This document shows positions 12,590 through 23,010 of a stretch of DNA of 64,000 nt, in pieces. Below the pieces are notes generated by a model. That model ran no database searches, had not been told where the DNA came from, and worked only from the letters and a program-made list of their open reading frames with translations. The position numbers and the translations under genes are program-made. This DNA is from Woeseia sp034521225. GTDB lineage: Bacteria; Pseudomonadota; Gammaproteobacteria; Steroidobacterales; Woeseiaceae. Numbering within the stretch: the stretch's first letter is position 1; each line of letters begins with the position of its first letter. The stretch is from assembly GCA_034521225.1 (NCBI GenBank), contig JAXHMR010000016.1, positions 1 through 64,000 of the forward strand, in the 5' to 3' direction.

Positions 12590-12609
12590 AAATAATAATG
12601 ATTATCAAT
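12590..12609 (-). promoter_or_regulatory. Fur-box-like operator upstream of TonB receptor (left)
   Basis: AATAATAATGATTATCAA in an AT-rich island inside GC-rich DNA, about 175 bp upstream of the receptor start. On the coding strand it contains GATAATCATTATT, matching 12 of the last 13 positions of the Fur consensus (GATAATGATAATCATTATC). The remaining half-site is weak. The right arm conserves it exactly. Confidence 0.7.
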
Positions 12610-12899
12610 TAGATTTAAATCGAGTGAACGAAACAGCGTCCGCCGAGACGCGGGTTCATTGTTCGTCGAGAACGAGTTGCCGCTCAGCGGCCGGGAGGGT
12701 CGGCGCCGGCCATTGGTGCGGCGATGTACGACTGCGCCATACCGGGCTTTTCATTCGAAATCGCGGAGTATCGACAGGAACAGCCGCACGCTCGCGACGC
12801 GCGCCGCGGACGGCGAACTCTCGTGCTGAAGTTTCGAGTTGGAGCTGCCGAACCGGGCAAACTGGTGAGCGGTGAGTTGCAAACAACCGCGGCCGGCGT

Positions 12900-14987
12900 C
12901 CGTCTCCGCACCCGTCCCGGCGCCCGCAGGAATCGCTCGAGAAAGTCGACGTACGCCTCGACCGCTCGTATCCGGTTGGCACGTTTCTGCGGAAATCCAT
13001 GGCCCTCGTCTTCGAAGACGAGATACTCCACATGGACACCGTTGGAACGCGCAGCCTCCGCACGCAGGCGATCCCGTTCTGGCTCTAACCGGCACACGCA
13101 CATCGTTGGCACCGGCAGCAACGGACAACGGAATCGCGAAATCCGGTCCGCAAAAGAATAGCGGCGATTTCTGCCGCAACATGTCGGCGTTCTCCACTGG
13201 ATGTCCCATCTCGTCATAGGCTGCCGCAAGGCGCGGAATACGCCAGCCACCCTCCGTGATGTTTCGGATGTAGTCCGAGAAACCGACGATGCTGATTGCG
13301 GCGTCGAATACATTCCGGATGGAAGGTGATCGTAGCCAGGGTCAGGTAGCCGCGGCGGGGCGCCGCCCATGACGCCGATGCGATTGTCGTCAATCCAGTC
13401 AAATGACTCGAGGAAGCCGCGCGACGCGACAACGTCCAGCACATCGCTTTCGCCATGACGGCGCCGGTCGAGGCTGCGGATGGTCTTGCCATAGCCGCGC
13501 GAGCCGCGATTGTTGATCGCGTAAATCGCACAGCCCCGGTCTACAAGGTACCGGATGACCGGATTGCAGCCCTGCCGGCTACCGTCCGCCCGGTCCGCCG
13601 TGTATCCACGCCATGGCCGGGACCGGGGTTGTGTCACTCGCCTGCCTCGGGCGGTACAGCGGTCCGGGAATCTCCAGCCCGTCGCTGCTCTTGAATCGCA
13701 CGACTTCGCTTTCGTCCACGAGATCGTGACTCCCTGATTTCCGGGTTCAGCGCTTCCGTGAGCTCGCGATGGGTACGGTCTTCGAGATCAACGAGGTAGA
13801 GCGCCAGTTGGCCGCGTGTCACGTTCGAGCTGAATTTCTCTTGCGACGCGTACGCCGTCCGGGGCAAATCGCGGATCACTGATCATCCCGTCCGGCAGAA
13901 AGGACAGGTCCACCGGCTGGCCGCGTCCGGTATCGATGACGGTTACCTTGTTGCGGGCATCCGCGTTTCTCAATCGTAATCCGGTAGCGGCCGTCCGGTG
14001 AGAAGAAGACACCGCTTTCCACATTCGTCCGCGTCGACGTGGACGTCCCAGTCCGTGCGGATAAGTTGCTCCGTCTTGCCGGTCTCGAGCTCGTACGTCC
14101 AGGCCTGCAGGAACTCCCCATTGGCGTCGGTGCCGTAGATAAACTTGCTGCCGTCCGGGGTGTAACCGATGCCTCTGTATACGGCTTTCGCCGTCCTCGC
14201 TTGCCAGGATGCGCTCGGGAGTGCCGGTCGTCGCTGGCCAGGTCGACCAGGTAGATGTCGAAATCGTACCGCGTATGATGGAAGTCGAGCGCCAACCAGC
14301 GCCCATCCGGGCTGACGTTGAAGCGGCGCGTAGGGAACGGCAGGTCGCGAGAGTTCTGGAAAACGAGTTTCCGTGTCATAAGTGTTACGGCATCGATGCG
14401 GCGATACAGATGCCGGCGACCTGCGGGTCGCGTTCGGTGGACGTCAGGAAAAAGGCCTTACCGTCGGCTTGCCAGCTTTCAAAACGAAGTCCCGACTCCT
14501 GTCCGGCCACTTCGTAGTCACCGGGTGGCAGCAAGTCAATCAGCGTGCCGTCGAGCTCGCGAACGAAGACCGAATTATGCTCGTTCCCGCCAATGTCGCC
14601 GGTCAGCAAGACGCGGTCATCGTCGGGAAACCAGTGACGCTGCCGAAACCGCGCTGTGGTGGGAGTCACTGAGCGGCGGCTGCATTTGATTGTTGCCCAG
14701 GTCGAGGGCGTAGGCGTTGAATACGCCAGGGTCTCGTCGGAGCTGACGGTCAACAGTCGCTGGCCGTCGCTGGAGAACGCGTGGCCGCCGCCGTGGCCCA
14801 GCCGGTATGTGACACTGTCGAAAAAGACGCCGGTGTCGTAAACCGTGACGTCTGGTTCGCGGGTTTCGGTGTCCGCTTGCTGCCCTGTCGTGGCGTTCTC
14901 CGACGGACGGCAAGCCGCCAGGGCCAGCAACAGGGGCGCAAGCAGCAGGTATCGCCCGGCGTATGCGGTGATTTCGTGTGTCAGCAT
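12900..14987 (-). CDS. S9-family peptidase lipoprotein (prolyl oligopeptidase-like), left copy, frameshifted
   Basis: A dipeptidyl-peptidase/prolyl-oligopeptidase-like enzyme, about 677 residues. The N-terminal signal ends in LALAAC, a lipobox. WD40-like propeller repeats follow (FSSDGQRLL, SPDGRWLALDFH). The C-terminal alpha/beta hydrolase here is frameshifted at the nucleophile (right copy: GASYGG); the His motif EDEGHGF is present. This copy lacks the stop codon found in the right arm because of several substitutions at about 12,895-12,915, so its 3' end is approximate. It is transcribed away from the remnant membrane gene upstream. Confidence 0.82.
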
Positions 14988-15119
14988 GGCGTGCGTCCCT
15001 GGTGATGATCAAATGCCCAACGTGGCCGGCCGCGTGACCTCGGCTGGCATTGCCGCTCGCCACCCCGCCGCAAGGCGATGCGCGACGGCCGGACAAGACG
15101 GCGTTTACCGGATCGAGAT

Positions 15120-15872
15120 TCTACGAGCGGAACACCATACTCGACGGTATCGAAACCGGCTGGCCGGCAGATGGTTTCCTCGATCTCGATGGCGCAAGAC
15201 CACGAGCCGCATACGCCCACATCGGCGCTGGCGATGTCGCGGCAAGGCGCATCCGGGTGGTCGTGCCGCCAGTTTCCTGGCGCCAGGCCAACGCCGACGG
15301 GTTTCCGGCCACAGCCGTACGAGCAATCTGGGTCGCGTCCTTCGGCAGCATGGCCTGGCGCGGGAGGCGAATGCCGTCAGCAGTCGAGAAAATACGCCGT
15401 GCGGCTCGCAGCGCGTGCGGACCGGCCCCTGGGCACGGATTTTCCCGAAACGTACCTGAAATGCTCATCAGCCATTACGGTTATTCGTCGAGCCGTGCGG
15501 GCGCCGTCGTTCGTTATTTTTGTGCTGTTCGGGCCCGCGATGCATGCGACGGCGCTGTTCGGTCTTCCAGCAGCCGTTCCTGCCGGTCGAGAGCGATCCG
15601 TAGCGTCCTCGACCTTCGAGTTCCGCGTTCGGCCTCGCCCGGCACGCGACGGAAAGCGGTTGCCCCGGGCTGCACATCATGCACTATGCGCCGGACGCGG
15701 CATTGCCTGTCGTCGACCTCGGCCAGGACCTGCGTTGTCCAGGTTCACGCCGCTGGAGCCGGGGCGCTCGATCTTGAGGCTGTTGCTGCACAGTCTCGAC
15801 ATCGTCACCGGGCGCCGCGCTGTCCGCGGTCGTCGTGCTTACCTTGACGGGTGTGTCTGCGGGCAGGACTGA
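15120..15872 (+). pseudogene. Remnant of unknown protein with C-terminal membrane domain, left copy
   Basis: I do not recognise the family by name. Reading through indels gives DGFLDLDGA.YERI, then RQFPGARPTPTGFRPQPYEQ, a helical stretch, and a C-terminal region with two predicted membrane helices (FVIFVLFGTAMYATALFVF; LLLHSLYIITGAALSAVVVL in the cleaner right copy). No acceptable start or N-terminal domain is visible; upstream DNA runs straight into the peptidase promoter region. It looks 5'-truncated in both arms, so the truncation predates or is independent of the sequencing errors. Confidence 0.5.
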
Positions 15873-15907
15873 GGTCCGGGGGCGGAGAGATGAGCGATGC
15901 GGGGTCT

Positions 15908-15976
15908 CTGTTGATGATTCTCGGCAACGAGCTGTTCCCGCAACGGTTGCTGCCCGACGCGGACAGTGTTAATGAC
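15908..15976 (+). pseudogene. Photolyase/cryptochrome-family N-terminal fragment, left copy
   Basis: The short frame LLMILGNELFPQRLLPDADSV closely matches the N-terminus of the full-length family member on the minus strand near 56,5xx (LLILGNQLFPRRQLPDADEV). The frame stops soon after and nothing downstream continues the homology; the vapB gene begins about 75 bases later. A decayed or truncated gene copy. Confidence 0.6.
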
Positions 15977-16047
15977 CGCCGGCGCCTCGGTCGACTCACC
16001 CGGACGCATCGGCATAGGCTTTGACATATGCATGAGGGGATTCTCCA

Positions 16048-16289
16048 ATGTCAACCCATGAACGCCACGTGCGCCTCTTTCGCAACGGGCGCAACCAAGC
16101 GCTGCGCATTCCTCGCGAGTTCGAGCTGGAGGGAGAGGAAGCACTCATCCACAAGGAGGGGAACCGGCTGATCGTGGAGCCGATTCGTAAAGGCAGGCTG
16201 CTGGCACTGCTAGCCTCGCTGCCTCCCCTGACAGAACCTTTCCCGAAATCGATGATGACCTGCCTCCGCTGGATGATGTGCTGTTGTGA
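16048..16289 (+). CDS. vapB: VapB-type antitoxin (AbrB/SpoVT fold), left copy, frameshift near end
   Basis: The antitoxin partner of a VapC ribonuclease, about 80 residues. The N-terminal DNA-binding part reads VRLFRNGRNQALRIPREFEL with GDRLIVEP, typical of AbrB-like VapB proteins, followed by an acidic toxin-binding tail (PPLDDVLL) recovered after correcting one missing base near 16,215-16,245. Its TGA overlaps the vapC GTG start (GTGA). Autoregulation by the VapBC complex is usual for the family. Confidence 0.8.
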
Positions 16290-16702
16290 GTACGTCGCTT
16301 GCGTATTTGCTGGATACCAACATACTGTCCGATCTTGTCCGTAATCCGCAAGGCGTGGTAGCAGCTCAGATCGCCAAGGCAGGCGAGGATAGCGTCTGCA
16401 CCAGCGTCATTGTAGCGCGCAGAACTCCGCTATGGTGCGACCAAGTCAAACTCTGCAAAACTGGCGCAACGCAGTCACGACTGATCCTCTCCGCTGTGGA
16501 AATCCTGCCATTGGAAACACCCGCCGACCATCACTACGCAGCAATACGCCATCACCTCACCCGTCAGGGAACACCCATTGGGCCAAACGATCTGCTGATT
16601 GCTGCACATGCGCGCGCAAATAACCTGACAGTTGTGACCGCCAATGTCGGGGAATTCTCGCGGGTCCCGGGCCTGAAAGTGGAAAACTGGCTACAAAAAT
16701 AG
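16286..16702 (+). CDS. vapC: VapC-type PIN-domain toxin, left copy
   Basis: A PIN-domain endoribonuclease, 138 residues. Acidic active-site motifs: LLDTNILS at the N-terminus, NDLLIAAHA and VVTANVGEFSRVPGLKVENW near the C-terminus. Two compensating indels garble residues about 45-68 (the right copy has the sensible VIVAAELRYGATKSKSAKL). The GTG start overlaps the antitoxin stop. Confidence 0.82.
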   Translation: MSTSLAYLLDTNILSDLVRNPQGVVAAQIAKAGEDSVCTSVIVARRTPLWCDQVKLCKTGATQSRLILSAVEILPLETPADHHYAAIRHHLTRQGTPIGPNDLLIAAHARANNLTVVTANVGEFSRVPGLKVENWLQK

Positions 16703-16763
16703 CCAAGGATGCCAGTCCTGACCGCGAGAACTTCTACTTCTCGAACAGGTCGGACGGAGAGAG

Positions 16764-17811
16764 ATGCGACTCAGGTCTGACAGATTTATCACGATCGGAA
16801 GGCTAGTACACATGGCCTGGCTGCTGCCGGGTCTGTGCACTGCGGTCGTCAGTGCCAAGTCCGAAGGCGCCGATGCATACGCGCGCAGTGAAAGCGCGTT
16901 GTTCGGCGCGTTGGTACGCGTTCCACGCAGGAGGAGCTGAACCGGCCGGCCGTCGTGCTTGGCCAGCGTTTGTTCTGGGACATGCGCCTGTCACGGGACG
17001 GGCAGACTGCCTGCGCCAGCTGCCACTTCCGGGAAGCCTATGGCGCCGATACTCGTGTGCAATCGACGGACGCCCGCGGCAAGCTGACACGCTTTCACTC
17101 GATGACGATATTCAATACGCAGCAGCAGCGCCGGACTCGGTGGCTGGCCGATCGTAACTCGGGTGCCGCGCAGGCCATCGGGTCGGTCACAGGCTCCATG
17201 GGTTTTGATGAGCGCACGGAGCTGCTGCCGCTGCTGCAGGGATATCGGCTTTGCGCCGCGTTCGAGGCGGCTTTTCCAGAGCCAGGCATAGCGGTAAGTC
17301 GAAGCGCTGCGGTGCAGCGTCGAGGCCTACCAGCGCAGCTTGCGTACTCCGGCACCGTTCGATCTGTGGCTCGACGGTGACAACGAGGCTCTTTGAAAAC
17401 GAGGCTCGCGGGCCTCGAGCGTTTTGTGAAACTCGGCTGCGCGGCTGGCAATGGCCCGTTGCTCGGCGGCGGCGCGCTGCAACGCTTTGGCGTGGTATCT
17501 GACTACGGTAGCGAACCGGTAGCGAGAGCCCGATGACGGATTGATGCGCGTTACCGGCGAAGAAGAAGATCGCTATGTATTTCGCGTACAACCGCTGCGC
17601 AATGTCGCCAAGACTGCTCCGTATTTTCACAACGGCAGGCTGAAGGGCTCGAGCCATTGATATCATGGCCGACGTGCAGCTGGGGCAAGACCTGAGCGAC
17701 GAGCAAGTCGCCGAGCTGGCGCGGTCTCCTCAAGGCGCTGACCGGCAGTATGCGGAGACACTTGGTGCGCCGGAGAGCGTGCCGTTCGAGTTGCCGGAGG
17801 GAGTCGAATGA
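16764..17811 (+). CDS. Di-heme cytochrome c peroxidase (MauG/CcpA family), left copy, frameshifted
   Basis: A periplasmic di-heme peroxidase that reduces hydrogen peroxide with electrons from cytochrome c. About 350 residues. The ATG is preceded by GGAGAG. The signal segment is IGRLVHMAWLLPGLC. The first heme motif CASCH is intact; the second (CAGCH in the right copy) is disrupted here near 17,440. The C-terminus ends PFELPEGVE. Four or more frame breaks (about 16,920, 17,130, 17,250, 17,300-17,520). Confidence 0.82.
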
Positions 17812-17839
17812 AGCGACCGCCCAGAGTGCGTTCGACTGA

Positions 17840-17961
17840 ATGCAAGCCGAGCTCGTGCGGCTCGACGCTTCGACGCGAATCACAAGGGCTACATTGAGGA
17901 AAAGGAGTCCCGGCTCATCCCGGACAGCCTGCGCGACACCGAGCCGCTGAAGTCCCTGTGA
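17840..17961 (+). CDS. Tiny EF-hand ORF, left copy
   Basis: After correcting indels against the other arm, about 40 residues: MQAELVRLFERFDTNHKG continuing NIEEKESRLIPDSL. The loop D-T-N-H-K-G-N-I-E-E-K-E is a classic calcium-binding EF-hand pattern. It starts 28 bases after the peroxidase stop and ends just before the beta-lactamase-like gene. Whether it is a free peptide or a remnant of a longer EF-hand protein cannot be decided. Confidence 0.4.
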
Positions 17962-17979
17962 ACACGTGAACTGCCTGTG

Positions 17980-19420
17980 ATGGACTACCGTCCGGCGCTG
18001 GCGTTATTGCTGATGGCCGCACTGACCTCGCCAGAGGCATCTGCCGATCCCGACTGCCCTGCTGCGCTGGATCAGGACGCTGGACGCCCAGCGCGTCGAG
18101 CTGGACGTTCCGGCCCTGGCGCTGGTGCTGGTGGACCGGATCGCATACTGCTGTCCAGGACCTACGGCGTTGTTGACCGGGATACGCGGGGAGCCGTTCG
18201 GTCCCGAGCACTACTTTCGCGTTGGCTCGATTGCCAAGACCTTCACCGCCTTGGCGGTCCTGCGCCTGGTTCGTGAGGGCCGACTGGCGCTGACCGACCG
18301 GCTCCAGGACATTGCGCCAACGCTTCCTGTCAGGAATCCATGGCGGCACAGTAACCCGGTCACTCTCGAGCATCTGCTCGAGCACCGCGGCGGGGCTGAA
18401 TGATCTGACCGCGCGTGAGTTCGAGTTTAACGACCCACTGACCCCGCAGGCGGCGTTTGCACGGAGCCCGGACTGGGGAACGAGGTCAGCTGGCCGCCCG
18501 GCAGGCGTGATTCCTATTCGAATAACAGCCCCGGCCTGATCGCCGCGGCCATCGAGCACATCACCGGCATGCCCTTCGAGGATCATCTGCGGCGCGCAGT
18601 GCTGGAGCCGCTCGGCATAAGCTGGGCCACGCTGTTGCCCGAGCCGCGGGTCATGGCCCGGCTCGGTCACCGGCTACGACGGCGACCGCAGGAGCGAGAT
18701 CCCTTACTGGCACATGACTTACCCGTCATTCGGGGCGCTCAACGTCAGGCCTGCCGACATGGCGTCGTTGCTGCAAATGTTCCTGAACCGCGGCCATCAT
18801 GGCGGCGACGCGTTTCTCGCCCCTGCGCTGATCGAGCGAATGGAAGCGCCGCAAACCACGCTGGCGGCGGGTGCCGGCCTGCGCTTCGGTTACGGGCTGA
18901 GTCTTGTGTCGTTTCTGCACGACGGGCACGTCTTTCATGGCCACGGCGGTGATGCCGACGGCTATCTCTCGCGGTTCGCCTATCAGAAGCAGGCGGGGCT
19001 CGCGTACTTCGTCGGGGATCAACGTGTTCCGGAACGATGACCTCGCGCGCGTTCGCAGGCGCGTGGAGGGATGTCGTGGTCGCCGGGCTGCCCGCGAGCG
19101 CCCGGACCCCGGCGAGCGTCGAACGGTTCCCGAAGAAATCCTTCGCTGGTTACACGGGGAATTACGAAGCGGGATCGGTTCCCTGGCGTTTCCCGAATGC
19201 GCCGGCGACCGAGGTGTCGCCAGCGGCGCCTGAGCGTCGCGTTCGGGGACAGGGGGTCTCGTCGTTCGTCGGGCAGGAAGAACGGCAGGCGCTGCTGCCG
19301 GTTGCCCGGACCGGCAGTTGCCGCTTTGCCGGACAGCCGCTGGCGACGGTGGCCTTCATCGAGCATGATGGTGCCTTGCTGTACCTGCAGCTGGGCGACG
19401 GGAACTTCAAGCGCCGATGA
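17980..19420 (+). CDS. Serine beta-lactamase-fold hydrolase, left copy, frameshifted
   Basis: A secreted class C beta-lactamase-like/penicillin-binding-like serine hydrolase, about 470 residues. It has a signal peptide (LALLLMAALTSPEASA), the nucleophile motif SIAKTF (SxxK), YSNN (YxN), and HGHGGDADGY further on, possibly replacing KTG. A C-terminal accessory domain (FAGYTGNYEA to LQLGDGNFKRR) resembles those of esterase-type family members. GTG at 17,977 is an alternative start. The true substrate is unknown; resistance should not be inferred. Frame breaks near 18,070, 18,120, 18,400, 18,660 and 19,015 among others. Confidence 0.8.
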
Positions 19421-19499
19421 TCACTGTTCCGGCCGCGTCGCGGGATGGCGGGTCGCGCATATCGTGGCCGTCGCGGCCACGCTGACCAGGATGACGCAG

Positions 19500-21116
19500 T
19501 CGGTCGTGCGGCTCATACATGGCAGCCACTATGGCGTCTGCCGAAGCCGTGCCATCGAATGATTCTTCAGGCCACGCCTTCTCGTGGCGGCGACTTCCGC
19601 GTACAGATCGTGCGATCCGCTGTGAAACGGAGCGTATTTCCGAGAGCGGCGGGAACAGCGTGCCGGACTTCAGCGACTCTTCGCGACACTGCCGGCGAGC
19701 GCATCCGCGGCAGCGAGAAACATGGGTTCGGTTACCCGGGTTAGCGCCGAGACGCTGATGCCAAGACCAATACCTGGAAAGATGTAGGCGTTGTTGGCTT
19801 GTCCTGGATGAAAGGTCTTTCCGTCGAACTCGACGGGCCTGAATGAACTGCCGCTGGCGAAGATCGCGCGGCCCTCGCTCCAGGCGTAAGCCTGCTCGGC
19901 GGTGCATTCAGCGTGCGCGGTCGGATTGGACAGAGCGAAGATGCACAGGGCGTTCATTGAGCCGCGCCATGGTGCGCACGGCCTCCTCGGTAAACGTGCC
20001 GGGCACGCCGGTGGCGCCGACCAGTGCATCCGGCTTGAAAGTCTCGATTGCCTCGATGAAATCCATGGCCTCGCACTCGGGCGCAGAACGGCGCTAGCCA
20101 GTCGTTCAGGCCCTCGCGATCAGCGGTGACCAGACCGTCGCGGTCAACCAGCCGGAGCCGGGATAAGGCATCTTCCCGGCTCAACCCGCATGACTCGAAA
20201 GCGCGGGCCATCAAACTGGCTATACCTGTGGATGCGCCGCCTGCGCCGAGACAGATCCGCAGATCCTCGAAGGATTTTCCGGTTATCCGACTGGCCGCAT
20301 AGATCCCCGCGAGAGTGGCGGCGGCGGTCCCCTGAATATCGTCATTGAACATGCGGACGCGGTCTCGATAGCGTCCGAGCAGCTCGAAGGCGTTTCGCCC
20401 GGCAAAGTCCTCAAACTGAATCAGCGCGCCGGGCCATTTGTTCTGCAGTGCGGTGACGAGTTCTTCCATGAGACTGTCATAGGCATCGCCACGTAAGCGT
20501 TCATGGGGCCAGCCGAGATAGAGCGAATCCACGCGCAGTTCCTCGTTATCGGTACCCACGTCCAGCATGAGCGGCAGACACTGCTCCGGCCAGATGCCGC
20601 CACAGGCCACGTAAAGAGCGAGCTTGCCGATCGGAATGCCCATGCCATTCGCGCCGAGATCGCCGAGGCCAAGGATGCGCTCGCCGTCGGTCATCACGAT
20701 AACGCGCACATCCTGCTCCGGCCAGTTGTCGAGAACCTGGCGGACCTCGCCGCGATCTTCGGGGGTAATGTAAAGGCCCTGCGCCTGGCGAAAGATATGT
20801 GCGAATTCCTTGCAGGCCTGGCCCACTGTCGGCGTGTAGATCAGCGGCAGAAGTTCCTCGATGTGATCGGTTATCGTGCGGAAGAACAGGCGGTGATTAC
20901 GCTCCTGCAGCGCGTTGAGAAAAATGTATTTCTCTATGTCGTTACCCTTGCGTCGTATGTTCCCCGAGTACACGCCGCTTCTGAGACTCCGATGTCGGAG
21001 ACGTCATAGGGCAACAGGCCGCGCAAACCGTATTGCTCGCGCTCCTCACGTGTAAAAGCGGTGGATTTGTTCAGGCGAGGGTCAGCGAGCAGTGCTTTTC
21101 CAGTCGGGTTGGTCAG
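19500..21116 (-). CDS. NAD-dependent malic enzyme, left copy, frameshifted
   Basis: Oxidative decarboxylation of malate to pyruvate, about 537 residues. Conserved blocks: LIYTPTVGQACKEF, MTDGERILGLGDLGANGMG, FNDDIQGTAAATLAG and the nucleotide-binding LGAGGASTGIASL, which is intact here but garbled in the right copy. The likely start corresponds to ATGACCAAACCC in the right arm; here the triplet reads CTG. The C-terminus lacks the right copy's stop. It lies downstream of the flavoprotein and ThDP genes on the same strand. Many differences from the right copy are synonymous. Confidence 0.85.
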
Positions 21117-21162
21117 CGTCCGGGTGGCGGCCTTGTTCAACGGTGAGAACGCGAGGCGTGTT

Positions 21163-21911
21163 TCAGCGATAATCAGGGTTAGGATGGTCGAAACGGCAGC
21201 CGGCGGTCCAGGCTTCGCGGTCGTTGCCGTGCGCGGGAATGCCGCCGGCATCCTTGAGCAGTCGCGCCATGTGCATCAGGTTCCAGGTCATGAACGTGGT
21301 GTTGCGCTGGGTGAAGTCGTTTTCCGGCCCGCCGGAATCCTCGTCGCCGTAAGACGGGCCCGGACCGGCCTCACCAATCCAATCCGGCGTCGGCCTGCGG
21401 CGGGATGGTGTAGCCGAGGTGTTGCAGCGCGTACAGGATGGACATGCGAACAGTGTTTGACGCCGTCTTCGTTGCCCGTGATGACGCAGCCGCCCGTGCG
21501 GCCGTAATAGATTGACTGATTGCTGTCGTTGAGCTTGCCGGATTCGGCATACAGCCGTTCGATGATGAGCCGGCAGACCGACGACTCTTCGCCCAGCCAG
21601 ATCGGCGTGCCGACGACGAGGATGTTGGAGGCCATGACCTTTTCACACAGCGACGGCCAGTCGTCGTGTTCGAAACCCTGTTCGCGCATATCGGGATACA
21701 CCCCGGGCGGCAGCGTCAGATCCACCGCCCGGACCGTGTCCGTCGACACGCCGTTGGCCGCCATGATCTCTTCCGAGACTTTCATCAACGCCTCGGTGTG
21801 GGAAAATTCCGGCGATGGCTTCAACGTACAGTTGATGTAAAGCGCCTTCAGGTCGGAGAAGTCGAAGTCGTGATTCTCACACAGCGCTCTCTGTTTCTCA
21901 TTCAGGGTCAT
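21163..21911 (-). CDS. Flavodoxin-fold NAD(P)H-dependent FMN reductase-like protein, left copy
   Basis: About 249 residues. Flavodoxin-like fold: LKALYINCTLKPSPEFSHT (phosphate-binding region after strand 1), ILVVGTPIWLGEESSVC (the conserved TPIW of the family) and GGCVITGNEDG. Starts MTLNEKQRALCENH behind AGGGAG-like bases and follows the ThDP gene by about 40 bp. It probably supplies or uses reduced flavin; partner unknown. One extra base near 21,455 breaks the frame. Confidence 0.8.
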
Positions 21912-21950
21912 GATCGTATTCCTTGGTCGGATTGCACAATACCGGTTCGT

Positions 21951-23009
21951 TCAGGCGCCGAAGGCTTCGCGGATCTTTGCCATACCGAATTTCATTGCCT
22001 GGGATAGTTCGATCTTCGGCGGCATGATCAGGGCGTCCGGATCGACGCTGACGTTGACAACTACAGGCCGGTGGGCGTCGAACGCCTGCTGAAGGGCTGC
22101 GTCCAGGTCACCCGGGTCGGTTACGGAAATACCCAGCGCCCCGCATGCTTCCGCCAGCGCGGTGAAATCCGGGTTGGTGATGTCAGTGCCCCAGTCGGGC
22201 AGGCCCTTGCGCTTCCTGCTCGAGCGTGATAAAGCCCAGGCTTGGCGTCGTTCGAGCTCCACGATGACCACCGGAAGCTGGTTCAGCGCCGCTACAAGCC
22301 AGATCGCCGCCGACCGGCGTGGAAAACGCGCCGTCGCCGACGATGGCGACCACCCGCCGCATGCAGGGTAGGCGAGCTGGGCGCCGATCGCGCGGGCAGG
22401 CCGATGGCGGTGGTCGCCAGTCCGCCCGAGAGCGTGAAGCGCTGCCGAGATCGGACACGCAGATGGCGCGGCCAGGCGGTGGCGGTGCCCGTATCGGCAA
22501 TGAAAATGGTGTCGTCGGGCGCCGCATCGGACAGGGCCTTGAGGACGCGCGGCGGGGCAATGGGCGCCGAGTCCGACGTCTCGGCCCTTGTCGCGGTCCT
22601 CGCGCCAGCGGGCCATCTCGGCCTGAATCGCCTTCGAGGAACGTCCGGCTTCGCGTCTGAGCGACGCGCTCGGTCAGTGCCGCAAGCGTGGCGAGGCCGG
22701 CATGAGCGACCAGGCCGATGTCCACGGGATGGCGGCGCCCGATACGGGTGGGCTCCCAATCGATCTGAATGGTCCGCGCCGACTCCGGATGGAAACCCGT
22801 GTACGGGAAATCCCGTGCCGACCATGATCAGCAGATCGCACTCGTCCATCGCCTTGACGGCGGGGCTTGCCGCCAGCAGCCCGAGACCGCCGGCACAGAG
22901 CGGCCTGATCGTCGTCGATCACCTCCTTGGCCTTGAGACTGCGGACGATGGGTGCCTGCACCGCCTTGGCAAAGGCGAACAATTCGGTCTGCGACCCTGT
23001 GCATCCAAT
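21951..23009 (-). CDS. ThDP-dependent pyruvate oxidase-like enzyme, left copy, 5'-truncated at repeat axis
   Basis: Member of the acetolactate synthase/pyruvate oxidase family. The visible part covers the middle domain (TELFAFAKAVQAP; MVGTGFPY; TIQIDWEPTRIGRR) and the C-terminal ThDP domain (GDGAF in the right copy, then about 26 residues to NN, the ThDP/Mg motif). The N-terminal PYR domain (about 200 residues, with the catalytic Glu) is absent because the sequence turns back on itself at about 23,010. Many frameshifts. The FYP.SARTIQID pattern resembles PoxB-type pyruvate oxidases more than acetolactate synthases. Confidence 0.8.
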
Positions 23010-23010
23010 G
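22875..23010. other. Loop/axis of the inverted repeat (fold-back junction)
   Basis: About 135 bp that has no partner in the other arm. Read on the minus strand it is coherent coding sequence for the middle domain of the ThDP enzyme (GCTGSQTELFAFAKAVQAP, then VRSLKAKEVIDDDQ), continuous with the left-arm copy apart from one missing base. The right arm starts at about 23,010 within GCCGGC, a short sequence compatible with both the continuing left-arm codons and the right-arm codons, so the join may use 4-6 bases of microhomology. This geometry is what fold-back template switching produces, in vivo or in vitro. Confidence 0.8.

Larger units (their letters stand above)
1..22874 (+). repeat. Left arm of giant inverted repeat
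   Basis: The whole segment is matched in reverse complement by about 23,010-45,663, gene for gene and in the same order from the outer edge to the axis. The first 183 coding bases of jetA are identical in both arms. The inner genes (malic enzyme, FMN reductase-like, ThDP enzyme) differ by roughly 7-9 percent in the blocks I compared, mostly at third codon positions. Single-base indels are frequent. Base 1 pairs with base 45,663, so the outer end of the repeat is not visible. Confidence 0.97.

Noticed and set aside
17980..19420. An antibiotic-resistance beta-lactamase
   Set aside because: Only the SxxK/YxN fold motifs are visible; the large family includes many esterases and peptidases, and the C-terminal accessory domain fits those better.
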